Of a stretch of 64,000 nt of DNA, positions 45,489-55,453 are shown in pieces; the stretch's first letter is position 1, and each line of letters opens with the position of its first letter. The position numbers and the translations under genes are program-made. The notes beneath the pieces were generated by a model. That model was not told the origin of the DNA, did no database searches, and saw only the letters and a list, made by a program, of their open reading frames with translations. Origin of the DNA: DAITQM01 sp039794245 (GTDB lineage Bacteria; Pseudomonadota; Gammaproteobacteria; Xanthomonadales; Wenzhouxiangellaceae); NCBI GenBank assembly GCA_039794245.1, contig JBDIVS010000011.1:33378-97377 (forward strand). Direction: 5' to 3'.

Positions 45489-46640
45489 ATGAACGACGAG
45501 GCGGCAAAAAAACCGGCGGCGCCGAGAACGCCGTGGAACGATCCGGCCGAGCGGCCCTTTGTGCAACTGATCGGCGTCAGTAAAAGCTACGGCGAGAGCC
45601 AGGCAGTCAGCGATATTTCTCTCGACATTTACCAGGGCGAGTTCTTCGCCCTGCTCGGCCCGTCCGGCTGCGGCAAGACGACCCTGCTGCGCCTGCTTGC
45701 CGGCTTCGAAGCGCCGAGCGCCGGCGAGATCCGGCTCGACGGCGAGGACATCGTCGCCGTGCCGCCGTACCTTCGGCCGGTCAACATGATGTTCCAGTCC
45801 TATGCCTTGTTTCCGCATCTGTCGGTCGAGGGTAACGTGGCGTTCGGCCTGAAGCAGGAGCGGCTCGGGCGCGACGAGATCCGCCGCCGCGTTCACGAGG
45901 TGCTCGATCTGGTGCAGCTCGAAGGCTACGGCAAGCGAAAACAGGAGCAGTTGTCCGGCGGCCAGCGCCAGCGCGTGGCGCTGGCCCGCTGCCTGGTCAA
46001 GCAGCCGAAGATGCTGCTGCTCGACGAGCCGCTCGGGGCGCTTGACAAAAAACTGCGCGAGAAGACCCAGTTCGAGCTGATGAACATCCAGGAGAAGCTC
46101 GGCATTACCTTCGTCATCGTCACGCACGATCAGGAAGAAGCGATGACGGTTGCCAGCCGTATCGCGGTGATGGACCACGGCCGGATCGTCCAGGTCGCGA
46201 CGCCGGCCGAAATCTACGAGGCGCCGAATTCGCGCTACGTCGCCGAATTCATCGGCGATGTCAACATTTTCGAAGGCCGGGTTGCGGCGGTGAACGCCGA
46301 ACATCTCGAAGTCAGCACCGCCGATTTCCCGGCCCGCATCCTGTGCCGCAAAACCATTGCTGTGACGTCCGGCAGCCGGGTGTGGGTCGCGCTCAGGCCG
46401 GAAAAAATCAATATTTCGCGCGACGCCCCGGACGACCCGGCGGTCAACTGTATCAGCGGCGTGGTCTGGGACATTGCCTATCTCGGCAACTCGTTCGTCT
46501 ATCACATCCGGCTCGCCAGCGGCCGGATGGTCACCTCGCTGCACGCCAACAAGGCGCGGACGCTGGAACACCGGATCACCTGGGAGGACCGGGTGTATCT
46601 GACCTGGCGCGAAGCCTCGGCCGTGCTGTTGACACAGTGA
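45489..46640 (+). CDS. potG: Putrescine ABC transporter ATP-binding protein
   Basis: The 383-residue ATPase has Walker A GPSGCGKTTLL, signature LSGGQRQRVALARCL, Walker B LLLDEPLGALD and the switch His in VTHDQEEAM. The C-terminal TOBE-type regulatory domain begins near FEGRVAAVNAEH. It powers PotHI; its PotG rather than PotA identity comes from operon order with PotF. Confidence 0.93.
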   Translation: MNDEAAKKPAAPRTPWNDPAERPFVQLIGVSKSYGESQAVSDISLDIYQGEFFALLGPSGCGKTTLLRLLAGFEAPSAGEIRLDGEDIVAVPPYLRPVNMMFQSYALFPHLSVEGNVAFGLKQERLGRDEIRRRVHEVLDLVQLEGYGKRKQEQLSGGQRQRVALARCLVKQPKMLLLDEPLGALDKKLREKTQFELMNIQEKLGITFVIVTHDQEEAMTVASRIAVMDHGRIVQVATPAEIYEAPNSRYVAEFIGDVNIFEGRVAAVNAEHLEVSTADFPARILCRKTIAVTSGSRVWVALRPEKINISRDAPDDPAVNCISGVVWDIAYLGNSFVYHIRLASGRMVTSLHANKARTLEHRITWEDRVYLTWREASAVLLTQ

Positions 46641-46647
46641 ACGGTTG

Positions 46648-47688
46648 ATGCCGATGGCCAGGCGACCCCATCGAGGAAACAGCGGCGTCAGAATCGCCTA
46701 CCTGCCGCCGACGACGCAACTGACGACGACGTTCGGCGCGCTGCATGCCCGGCTCAAACTGACCCGGCCGTATACCTGGCTGCTCGCCGCTTTGCTGCGC
46801 CTCGGGTTGACACCGCGCAGCGCGGTGATCGCCGTCCCGTACCTTTGGCTGTTGCTGTTTTTCCTGGCGCCGTTTTTCATCGTCCTGAAACTCAGTTTCT
46901 CGCGCGTCATGATCGCCATGCCGCCCTACGAGCCGCTTCTGACCTGGCTCGAAAGCGGGGCGCTGAAGCTGAATGTGCATTTGACGAATTACCTTAGGCT
47001 GTTTACCGACAACCTCTATGTCCTGTCGTACCTGAACAGTCTGAAAATCGCCGCCTTGGCCACCGTGTTCGCGCTGCTGGTCGGCTACCCGGTCGCTTAC
47101 GCGATGGCCCGCGCCCCGGGCCGCTGGCGCGGCCTGCTTTTGACCCTGGTGATCCTGCCGTTCTGGACGTCGTTTCTGATCCGCGTCTATGCCTGGATCG
47201 GCATCCTCAAGAACGAGGGTCTGCTCAACGCCCTGCTGCTCAAACTCGGCGTCATCTCCTCGCCGCTGGTGATTCTCAACACCGACGCCGCGGTGTACAT
47301 CGGCATCGTCTATTCCTATCTGCCGTTCATGGTTCTGCCGCTTTACGCCAACCTCGAGAAAATGGATTCGAGCCTGCTCGAAGCGGCAGCCGATCTCGGC
47401 TGCCGGCCGTGGAAGGCGTTCTGGAGCATCACCGTGCCGCTGTCGCTGCCGGGTATCGTCGCCGGTTGTTTCCTGGTCTTCATCCCGGCGGTCGGCGAAT
47501 TCGTGATTCCCGATCTGCTCGGCGGTTCGAATACGCTGATGATCGGCAAGACGCTGTGGACCGAATTTTTCAATAACCGCGACTGGCCGCTGTCGTCGGC
47601 GGTGGCGGTGATTTTGCTGCTGTTGCTGATCGTACCTATCGTTCTGTTTCAGCGCCAACAGGAGCGGGCGAGGAGGCAGCCGGTATGA
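46648..47688 (+). CDS. potH: Putrescine ABC transporter permease
   Basis: The 346-residue permease has six main membrane helices. The coupling (EAA) loop is LLEAADLGCRPWKAFWSITVPLSLPGI-like, read in two parts at residues ~245–270. The N-terminal ~60 residues include a basic stretch before LLLFFLAPFFIVLKLSFS. ATG 46648 is preferred over TTG 46645. It ends in an ATGA overlap with potI. Confidence 0.92.
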   Translation: MPMARRPHRGNSGVRIAYLPPTTQLTTTFGALHARLKLTRPYTWLLAALLRLGLTPRSAVIAVPYLWLLLFFLAPFFIVLKLSFSRVMIAMPPYEPLLTWLESGALKLNVHLTNYLRLFTDNLYVLSYLNSLKIAALATVFALLVGYPVAYAMARAPGRWRGLLLTLVILPFWTSFLIRVYAWIGILKNEGLLNALLLKLGVISSPLVILNTDAAVYIGIVYSYLPFMVLPLYANLEKMDSSLLEAAADLGCRPWKAFWSITVPLSLPGIVAGCFLVFIPAVGEFVIPDLLGGSNTLMIGKTLWTEFFNNRDWPLSSAVAVILLLLLIVPIVLFQRQQERARRQPV

Positions 47689-48491
47689 GCCGCGCCATGC
47701 GCCCGGTCGCCGCGTTTACGGGTTTCAACGTCGCTTCGCTCGTCCTGGGTATGCTGTTTCTTTATGTGCCGATCGCCCTTTTGGTGATTTTCAGTTTCAA
47801 CGAATCGCGGCTGGTCACGGTGTGGGGCGGGTTTTCGACCAAATGGTACAGCGCGCTGCTCGCCAACCAGGGCATCAAGAACGCCGCCTGGGTGACTTTG
47901 AAAGTGGCGCTCGTCTCGGCGACGCTGGCCACCGTGCTCGGCACGATCGCCGGCCAGATCATGGCGCGCTTCGGCGCCTTCCGCGGGCGGTTGCTGTTTT
48001 CCGGCATGATCTACGCGCCTTTGGTAATGCCCGAGGTGATCACCGGCCTGTCGCTGCTTTTGATGTTCGTCGCCATCTCGTTCGACCGCGGCATGATGAC
48101 TCTGACCATCGCCCATATCACTTTTTCGATGTGTTATGTCGCCGTCGTCGTCCAGTCGCGGCTGACGACGATGGACCGGGCGATCGAGGAGGCGGCGCTC
48201 GACCTCGGCTGCACGCCGGCCAGAACATTTTTCACCGTCACCTTGCCGATCATCATGCCGGCGGTGATCTCCGGCTGGCTGCTCGCCTTTACCCTGTCGC
48301 TCGACGACCTGGTGATCGCCAGCTTCACGACCGGCCCGGGGGCGACGACGCTGCCGATGAAGATTTACAGTTCCGTCCGCCTCGGCGTCACCCCGGAGAT
48401 CAACGCCGTATCGACGATCCTGATCGGCCTGGTGGCCGCCGGCACTCTGCTCGCCAGCCTGATCAACCGCCGGCTCCCGGCGGTGGAGTGA
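47685..48491 (+). CDS. potI: Putrescine ABC transporter permease
   Basis: The 268-residue partner permease has six helices and coupling motif EEAALDLGCTPARTFFTVTL. FSFNESRLVTVWGGFSTKWY follows helix 1, as in PotI/PotC. ATG overlaps the potH stop (ATGA). It is the last transporter gene; the 114 bp after it show no clear terminator. Confidence 0.92.
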   Translation: MSRAMRPVAAFTGFNVASLVLGMLFLYVPIALLVIFSFNESRLVTVWGGFSTKWYSALLANQGIKNAAWVTLKVALVSATLATVLGTIAGQIMARFGAFRGRLLFSGMIYAPLVMPEVITGLSLLLMFVAISFDRGMMTLTIAHITFSMCYVAVVVQSRLTTMDRAIEEAALDLGCTPARTFFTVTLPIIMPAVISGWLLAFTLSLDDLVIASFTTGPGATTLPMKIYSSVRLGVTPEINAVSTILIGLVAAGTLLASLINRRLPAVE

Positions 48492-48605
48492 CGGCAGGTT
48501 TGAATAAGAACGACTTATCAGTGCGCTCGATATCCGGCACCTGTCCGGAAATTGATTCGCTGAATAAGTAATACATTTGCTGTTGACAACAACTGGAGTA
48601 CGACA

Positions 48606-49361
48606 ATGAAACGCTTATCGACCTGGATCACTGTCAGTTTTACGCTGCTGGCTGGCAGCACCGCCGAGGCCCAGATCCTCGATTATTTCTCGCTGACCCT
48701 GACGGGAGTGACCGACTACGAGTTCCGCGGCGTGTCGCAGACCGCTAACGATGCGGCCTTCCAGGGCAGCCTCGATTTCGAACACGACACCGGCTTTTAC
48801 GCCGGCTGGTGGTGGAGTTCGGGTCTCGATTTCGATCAGTGCTGCGGCGAAAGCTGGGAGTTCGACTAGTACGGCGGATACGCCAGCGAAATCGGCGAAA
48901 CCGGTATCGGTTACGATGTCGGCATCATGTACTACGATTACCCCGGCACCAACGAGGATATCGACTACACCGAGTTCTACGTCGGCACCAGCTACGAATT
49001 CATCGACTTCAAGTTCTGGTGGACGCCCAATTTTTTCTCCATCGGCAAGAATGCCCGCTACCTCGATCTCAATTTGAACTTCGAGCTGCCTTATGATTTC
49101 AGCCTTGTGCTGCACGGGGGCTACACCGACGGCCGGGCGCTCGACCCCGAGTTCGCCGATCTGACTGGGCTCAGCGATTACTTAGATTATTCGGTGGCGC
49201 TCGGCTATTCGCTCGGCCCGGTCGATCTCGAAGTGAAATGGCTCGATACCGATCTGTCCGGCGATTTCAAGGTCAGCAACGGCGCGTTGCAGAACGATTC
49301 GCGGGTGATTTTCACGGTTTCCACGACACTGCCGTGGGATACCGGCGGCGGAGAGGAATGA
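48606..49361 (+). pseudogene. TorF-family putative porin with in-frame amber stop
   Basis: One continuous frame from ATG 48606 to TGA 49361 is broken only by TAG at 48867–48869. The first part has a signal peptide ending AEAQIL, then LTLTGVTDYEFRGVSQTANDAA, typical of TorF (TIGR02001) outer-membrane proteins. After the stop the same frame continues YGGYASEIGETGIGY…, with barrel strands to a final VIFTVSTTLPW. The context EFD-stop-YGGY suggests a Tyr TAC or TAT codon changed to TAG. All other features are intact, so the loss is recent, or the stop is read through. Confidence 0.8.
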
Positions 49362-49432
49362 TCTGCCGGGACGCGGCCGGGTGAGTAGACCCAACAGTTG
49401 GTTGGACAAGCGCGATCTGTGAGGTGACTGCG

Positions 49433-50761
49433 GTGAGCAACAATGCCGGTTTGACTGTCGATGAAATGGAATCGTTCTGGATGCCGTTTACGGCGAACCG
49501 GCGGTTCAAGCAGCGGCCGCGGCTTTTGTCCAAAGCCGAGGGCATGTACTACGAAACCCCGGAGGGCCGGCGTATTCTCGACGGCGTTGCCGGATTGTGG
49601 TGCTGCAACGCCGGGCATGGGAACCGCAGTATCGTCCAGGCCATTCAGCGCAGCGCCGCGGCGCTCGATTATGCGCCGACCTTCCAGATGGGCCACCCGC
49701 AGGCCTATGCGCTTGCCGATCAACTCGCCGCGCTCGCGCCCGCCGACCTCGACCATGTGTTCTTCACCTGCTCCGGCTCCGAATCCGTGGACACGGCGCT
49801 CAAGATCGCTCTGGCCTATCACCGCCAGCGCGGCGAAGCCGGCCGGACGCGGTTGATCGGCCGCGAGCGGGCCTACCACGGCGTCGGTTTCGGCGGCATC
49901 TCGGTCGGCGGCATCGCCGCCAATCGCAAGCAGTTCGCAACGCTGTTACCCGGTTGCGACCATCTGCGGCATACGCACGATCCGACGCGCAATGCGTTCA
50001 GCCGCGGCCTGCCGGAGCACGGCGCCGAGCTGGCCGACGACCTCGAACGCCTCGTTGCCCTGCACGACGCCTCGACCATCGCCGCGGTGATCGTCGAGCC
50101 GGTCGCCGGCTCGACCGGCGTGCTGCCGCCGCCGCGCGGTTACCTCGAAAGGTTGCGGGCGATCTGCGACCGGCACGGGATTTTGTTGATTTTCGACGAG
50201 GTGATCACCGCTTTCGGCCGCCTCGGTGGGGCATTCGCCGCCGAAGTGTTCGGTGTGGTTCCGGATCTCATCACGACCGCCAAGGGGTTGACCTCGGGCA
50301 GTGTGCCGATGGGTGCGGTGCTGGTCCGCAAGGGTATTTACGAGGCCTTTATGCAGGGGCCGGAGCAGACCATCGAGCTGTTCCACGGCTACACCTATTC
50401 GGCCCACCCGCTGGCCGTGGCCGCCGGCCTTGCGGCGCTCGACGTGTATCGCGACGAGCGGTTGTTCGAGCGCGCCGCCGAACTTGCGCCGTATTTCGAA
50501 GACGCCGTGCACAGCCTGGCCGGCGCACCGCACGTGATCGATATCCGCAATTGCGGCCTGATGGCCGGCATCGAGCTCGAAGCGCTGCCCGGGCAGCCGG
50601 CGGTCCGGGCGATGGATGTCTTGCAGCGCTGTTTCGAGGCCGGGATCCTGATCCGTGCCACCGGCGAGACGCTGGCGCTGTCGCCACCTTTGATCATCTC
50701 CGAGCGCGAAATCGACACGCTGGTCGGCACCGTGCGCGAGGTGTTGCAGGCCACCACTTGA
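49433..50761 (+). CDS. Class III aminotransferase (omega-amino acid–pyruvate type)
   Basis: The 442-residue PLP enzyme starts ESFWMPFTANRRFK, as in omega-amino-acid/beta-alanine–pyruvate aminotransferases. It contains CSGSESVDTALKIAL, IFDEVITAFGRLGG and TTAKGLTSGSVPMGA (Lys). GTG 49433 has GAGGTG 6 bases upstream; an in-frame GTG at 49424 overlaps that site. Located after the putrescine genes, it may handle 4-aminobutyrate, beta-alanine or another diamine product. It is distinct from the SpuC-like gene at 42823. Confidence 0.85.
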   Translation: MSNNAGLTVDEMESFWMPFTANRRFKQRPRLLSKAEGMYYETPEGRRILDGVAGLWCCNAGHGNRSIVQAIQRSAAALDYAPTFQMGHPQAYALADQLAALAPADLDHVFFTCSGSESVDTALKIALAYHRQRGEAGRTRLIGRERAYHGVGFGGISVGGIAANRKQFATLLPGCDHLRHTHDPTRNAFSRGLPEHGAELADDLERLVALHDASTIAAVIVEPVAGSTGVLPPPRGYLERLRAICDRHGILLIFDEVITAFGRLGGAFAAEVFGVVPDLITTAKGLTSGSVPMGAVLVRKGIYEAFMQGPEQTIELFHGYTYSAHPLAVAAGLAALDVYRDERLFERAAELAPYFEDAVHSLAGAPHVIDIRNCGLMAGIELEALPGQPAVRAMDVLQRCFEAGILIRATGETLALSPPLIISEREIDTLVGTVREVLQATT

Positions 50762-50840
50762 ACCCGGCGCGCTCCCGGGTTGCAACCATCACTGCGCAAC
50801 GCCGGTCCTATTGCCGGCATGACCGTCCCCCGGGTGATAT

Positions 50841-51756
50841 ATGAAAGCCTCCGATCTGTTTGTCCGCCGCCTGGAGGCCGAAGGCGTGCGTTACGTCTTC
50901 GGTGTGCCGGGTGAGGAAAATCTCGATTTCATCGAGCCGCTGCGCAAGTCCCAGATCCGCCTGATTGTCACCCGCCACGAACAGGCGGCGGGCGTCATGG
51001 CCGCGACCTACGGCCGGCTGACCGGCGATCCTGGCGTCTGTCTCTCGACGCTCGGCCCGGGGGCGACCAACCTTCTGACCGCCGCGGCCTACGCCCAGCT
51101 CGGCGCGATGCCGATGGAGATGATCACCGCCAGAAGCCGATCCGCTCGCCGAAACAGGGCGCCTTCCAGATCATCGACGTCGTCGGCATGATGGCGCCGG
51201 TCACCAAATACACCCGCCAGGTGGTGAACACCAACTTCATCCCGGCGCGCGTCCGCGAGGCGTTTCGTATCGCCGCCGAGGAACGGCCGGGTGCGACGCA
51301 TCTCGAACTGCCCGAAGACATCCTGCAGAAGCCTTGCGAGCTTTCGCCGCCCGCCTCGTTCACCCGCGCCGCCCGGTCGTCGCGCTGTGCGGCGACGGCG
51401 GCTTCATGATGAATTCGCAGGAACTGGAAACCGCGGTCCGCCTTGGCATGAACCTCATGGTCATCGTGCTCTGCGATAATGGTTATGGCATGATCCGCTG
51501 GAAACAGCAGCAGATGGGCTTTGCTGAATTCGGCCTCGATTACGGCAACCCCGATTTCGTCCGCTACGCCGAAGCCTACGGGGCGTACGGCCACCTCGTC
51601 GAAGACGAGGCCGGGTTCAAGCCGCTCGTGACCTACTGCCTTGCCGAACCGGGCGTCCACCTGATTGTCGTGCCGGTCGATTACAGCGCCAACCACCGGC
51701 TGCTCAACGAGGAGATCCCGGCGCGGGCCGCCGCTTTAGGAGAGACTACCCGATGA
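50841..51756 (+). pseudogene. Acetolactate-synthase-like (ThDP enzyme) gene, deleted and frameshifted
   Basis: The N-terminus is intact: DLFVRRLEAEGVRYVFGVPGEENLDF, with the ThDP glutamate in RHEQAAGVMAATYGRLTGDPG. Near 51130 the frame shifts: KQGAFQIIDVVG and MMAPVTKYTRQV continue in another frame as far as HLELPEDI (~51320). Then roughly the central 250 residues are missing. A third frame from ~51360 resumes with VVALCGDGGFMMNSQELETAVR (ThDP-binding GDG) to the C-terminus. Multiple frame changes plus a large deletion make it non-functional. Its end overlaps the aldehyde dehydrogenase ATG by 4 bp, so the two were an operon pair. Confidence 0.88.
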
Positions 51757-53186
51757 CCGTCAAACGCTTTCCATACTATCTCGCCGGCCGGCCGGCCGAA
51801 ACCGCGCACCGCCTCGAGGTGACCGACAAGTATTCCGGCGAGGTGTTTGCCGAAGTGGCCGCCGCCGGGCCGCTCGAAATCGAGCAGGCGATCGCCGCCT
51901 GCGCCGCTGCGGCATCGGCGATGGCGGCGCTGTGCGCCTATGAACGGCGCGATATCCTGCACCGCTGCGTCGCCGGCATCGCCGCCCGCCACGAGGAATT
52001 CGCCCGCGTGCTGTGCCGCGAGGCCGGCAAGCCGATCAAGGACGCGCGGACCGAAGTCGGGCGGATGATCGACACCTTCCAGATCGCCGCCGAGGAAGCG
52101 ATGCGCATCGGCGGCGAGGTCATCGACCTCGAAATCGCGCCGCGGGCGCGCGGTTACCGCGGTCTGTGGAAGCGCGTGCCGATCGGCCCGTGCTCGTTCA
52201 TCACGCCGTTCAACTTTCCGCTCAACCTCGCGGCGCACAAGATCGCGCCGGCGATCGCCATGGGCAACCCCTTCGTGCTCAAGCCCGCCGAGCGCACGCC
52301 GGTCAGCGCCATCCTGCTCGGCGAAGTGCTGGCTGCCGCTGGCCTGCCGGAAGGCGCTTTTTCGATCCTGCCGTGCGATGTCGCCGACGCCGGACCGTTC
52401 ACCACCGACGAGCGGCTCAAACTTTTGAGTTTCACCGGCTCGCGCCCCGTCGGCTGGAAGCTCAAAGGCCTGGCCGGCACCAAAAAAGTGGTGCTCGAAC
52501 TCGGCGGCAACGCGGCGTGCATCGTCGATCACGACGCCGATCTCGCCGACGCCGTCGAGCGCATCGTCTTCGGCGGCTTCTACCAATCCGGGCAGACCTG
52601 TATCAGCGTCCAGCGCGTGATGGTTCACGATGATATTCACGACGAGCTGGTCGAGCGGCTGGTCGCCCGCGTCAAGGAACTGAAGGTCGGCGATCCGAAC
52701 GACGAGGACACCTTCATCGGCCCGCTGATTTCGATCGGCGATGCCGAGCGTCTCGAACAATGGGTCCAGGACGCCGCCGCCGCCGGCGCCCGGGTTCTGA
52801 CCGGCGGCACCCGCGACGGCGTCATGATGCAGCCCACCGTCATCGCCGGCGCCCCGCCCGGTTGCAAGGTCAACGACGAGGAAGCCTTCGGTCCGCTGGT
52901 CAACGTCACGCGCTTTTCCAACTTCAAAGACGCCGTCGCCGCCGCCAACGCCAGCCGCTACGGCCTGCAGGTCGGCGTCTTCACCCGCGATATCTATAAG
53001 ATTCAATACGCCTTCGACCACCTCGAAGCCGGCGGCATCATCATCAACGATGTCTCCTCCTTCCGCGTCGACAACATGCCTTACGGCGGCATCAAGGACA
53101 GCGGCATAGGCCGCGAGGGCGTCCGCTTCGCAATGGAAGAGATGAGCGAGATCCGGCTCTTGGTGATCCGCAACCCGGGGAGCTGA
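51753..53186 (+). CDS. NAD(P)-dependent aldehyde dehydrogenase
   Basis: This 477-residue ALDH superfamily enzyme has cofactor region TPFNFPLNLAAHKIAPAIA, FTGSRPVGWKLK, general-base Glu in VLELGGNA and nucleophile Cys in SGQTCISVQ. It ends in GIGREGVRFAMEEMSE. Partners of acetolactate-synthase-like genes in such pairs often oxidise short aldehydes. In this locus it could take the aldehyde from putrescine breakdown; this is inference. It is complete and looks functional. Confidence 0.9.
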   Translation: MTVKRFPYYLAGRPAETAHRLEVTDKYSGEVFAEVAAAGPLEIEQAIAACAAAASAMAALCAYERRDILHRCVAGIAARHEEFARVLCREAGKPIKDARTEVGRMIDTFQIAAEEAMRIGGEVIDLEIAPRARGYRGLWKRVPIGPCSFITPFNFPLNLAAHKIAPAIAMGNPFVLKPAERTPVSAILLGEVLAAAGLPEGAFSILPCDVADAGPFTTDERLKLLSFTGSRPVGWKLKGLAGTKKVVLELGGNAACIVDHDADLADAVERIVFGGFYQSGQTCISVQRVMVHDDIHDELVERLVARVKELKVGDPNDEDTFIGPLISIGDAERLEQWVQDAAAAGARVLTGGTRDGVMMQPTVIAGAPPGCKVNDEEAFGPLVNVTRFSNFKDAVAAANASRYGLQVGVFTRDIYKIQYAFDHLEAGGIIINDVSSFRVDNMPYGGIKDSGIGREGVRFAMEEMSEIRLLVIRNPGS

Positions 53187-53189
53187 GCC

Positions 53190-54556
53190 GCCCGGGCCTG
53201 AGGGGAAACGCTCTGCCGCTCGATGCGCCAGCCCACTTTTTTAGCTCAGGGAGGGTGTCATAGAGCCACGAGAGCCAGGCGTCGCGGGCGCTGAGGCGCC
53301 CGGCACGCTCGCCGATCCAAAAGTGCCAGGCGCCCTGTGGTGCCGGCTCGAGACCGGAGGCGGCAAGGCGGGCAAGTGCCCGTTTCTCGTCGTCAAATCG
53401 GCGGTGAACGCGCACCAGGCGCCCTTCGCTGTCGCTGCAAACGATCTTTGGATCATCGGCCCGGATCACCAGCGTGTCGTAAACAAAGCGCAACTCGGCA
53501 CTGCCCAGGTCCGCTCGTTGGGGATCGAATGACACGCTCAGCCAGGGTTGCGGCGGCTGATCGCAGTCGTGATAGTCCACCCGATGCGGTGTCGGAATAT
53601 ACGGTGCGGTAAGTGCCAGCTTGCGGCTCAATTCAGCCGCCTGCCCCTCGTCGATCACTGGCGCGCGCCGCAGCCAGTACAGCCGGACGTTATCGAAACC
53701 CTCCGGCAGGCAAAGCGGGCCGGCGCACAAGTTGACAGGATCCAGGTAGCAAGGCGGTTTGACCTCGAGGGCAACGCCCCCACCGGCCGGTTGGCAGACG
53801 AGCCGAAACAGGCCGTCGGATCTTTTCCACTCGACATTGAGATTGCGTTCCTCACCCCAGGTCAGCGGACCCCGTAGCTCGCGACCCAAAAACGCCCTGC
53901 CGATTTCGATGATCTTGCCAATCGCAAAATACCCGGCTGCGCCGGAAAAGATGGTGTCGGTGCTTCTGCCTCGCACCATCACTTCGAGACAGGCTATGGC
54001 CTCGGTATCAACCGGTTGGAGATAGGCGGGGTGTGACCACGGGTTGCGAATGGACGGCAGGTAGGCAATACGCCCCTTGCCCCAATCGCCGTCCAGTTTC
54101 CGTTTGGCGACCAGGAATTCGACCCGGTAGGCCAGGCCCCGGGCGCCGGCCGGAGACAGGATAAAAAGCGGTGCGCTGTCGGTCTGCGGTTCATTACGCC
54201 GTAGAAGATTGGCGACCCTGGCGGCCACCGCATCGCGGCCGCCGGCCGCACTTGGCTGCCCCGCCATCCAGGCCAGCACCTGGGCCACGACCTGTTTGCA
54301 GTTGTAACCCACGGGGCAGGTGCAATCCCCATCAGCACCGGCGATCCCCAATCCTCATGGATTTCGATCTGCTGCTCGTAGGGCTCGATACCGCTGCCTT
54401 CGCAACGGCCCGAAATTACCACGCCCCGTCCGGGCGCTGGCGTATCTGCCCAAGCCGGGCGCGCCGCTTGTTGAAATAGCCCATGCCACGGGCATACGTC
54501 CCGGGATCGCACTGCGCGACCAGCCAGTGGCTTGTTAGTTTATCCAGACTGATCAT
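53190..54556 (-). pseudogene. SNF2-family helicase with SWIM zinc finger: frameshifted N-terminal remnant
   Basis: From ATG 54556 the frame reads LTSHWLVAQCDPGTYARGMGYF, the usual N-terminus of bacterial SWIM–SNF2 helicases, but stops at a TAA near 54430. A second frame continues GRCEGSGIEPYEQQIEIHEDW. A third carries the SWIM finger C-T-C-P-VGYN-C and ~370 more residues of the N-terminal substrate domain, ending at LPELKK. A fourth shift at a T6 run (53237–53242) exposes GWRIER. The ATPase domains are missing; the remnant stops beside the aldehyde dehydrogenase end. Confidence 0.8.
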
Positions 54557-54591
54557 TTAAGCCAACAGTTCCATGGCGCCGGTGGCTCATT

Positions 54592-55440
54592 TCAGCCCGC
54601 CGCGCCGAGGGCCAGCACCAGCAGCATAAAAATCGCCAGCCCCACCCAGTTGTTGTGCAAAAAGGCGCGGAAACATTGGGCCGCAACGCGGGTTCTAAGC
54701 AGCCACTGCTGCCAGGCGAACAGCCCGGCAACCACCGGCAGCACGGCATACCAGAGCGGATCGAGAGGCACCATAACGCCGAGCCCAAACAAACCGAGCA
54801 GCATCGTAACCTGCAACAGACCGATGATCAGCCGGTCATGGCGGCCGAACAGGATCGCCGTTGACTTGATGCCGACCAGGAGATCCTCCTCGCGGTCGGC
54901 CATCGCATATTCGGTGTCGTAGATCAAAACCCAGAGCATGTTGATTGCGTACAGCAACCAGGCGGCAACCGGCACCGCTCCGGTCTCGGCGGCAAACGCC
55001 ATCGGGATGGACCAGCCGAACGCGGCGCCGAGTACAACCTGCGGCCAGTGGGTCCAGCGCTTGAAGTATGGATAGGCGGCGGCCAGTACCGCACCGGCGA
55101 AGGCGAGCAGGATCGTCAGGCGGTTGGTGAACGAAACAAGCGCCAGGGCGGCGGCGAGCAGGATTGCGAAAAGCCACAACGCCTGGCGCGGCGCGATCTC
55201 GCCGGCGGGTAGCGGCCGTTGCCGGGTGCGCGCGACGTGCGGGTCGAAATCGCGGTCGGCGTAATCGTTGATCGCACAACCGGCGGCGCGCATCACCACG
55301 ACACCGGCGGTGAAGATCAGAAAATTGCGCCCCGACGGCCGGCCGCCGGCCGCCAGCCACAGCGCCCACCAGGTCGGCCAGAGGAGCAAAAAGATGCCGA
55401 TCGGCCGGTCGAAACGCATCAGTCGCAGCCAACGATTCAT
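54592..55440 (-). CDS. ubiA: 4-Hydroxybenzoate octaprenyltransferase
   Basis: This 282-residue membrane prenyltransferase has nine hydrophobic helices and two Asp-rich motifs: NDYADRDFDPHVARTRQRPLP (~68–88) and DTEYAMADREED (~188–199). It attaches the polyprenyl tail to 4-hydroxybenzoate in ubiquinone synthesis, the precursor also of rhodoquinone made by RquA. The N-terminus LMRFDRPIGIFLLLWPTWWAL is standard. No ubiC is adjacent. Confidence 0.95.
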   Translation of the reverse strand: MNRWLRLMRFDRPIGIFLLLWPTWWALWLAAGGRPSGRNFLIFTAGVVVMRAAGCAINDYADRDFDPHVARTRQRPLPAGEIAPRQALWLFAILLAAALALVSFTNRLTILLAFAGAVLAAAYPYFKRWTHWPQVVLGAAFGWSIPMAFAAETGAVPVAAWLLYAINMLWVLIYDTEYAMADREEDLLVGIKSTAILFGRHDRLIIGLLQVTMLLGLFGLGVMVPLDPLWYAVLPVVAGLFAWQQWLLRTRVAAQCFRAFLHNNWVGLAIFMLLVLALGAAG

Positions 55441-55453
55441 GGAAAGTCCAATT

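Noticed and set aside
53092..53190. Minus-strand frame running into the aldehyde dehydrogenase gene
   Set aside because: Helicase similarity ends before 53190; the rest is an antisense shadow of the dehydrogenase.
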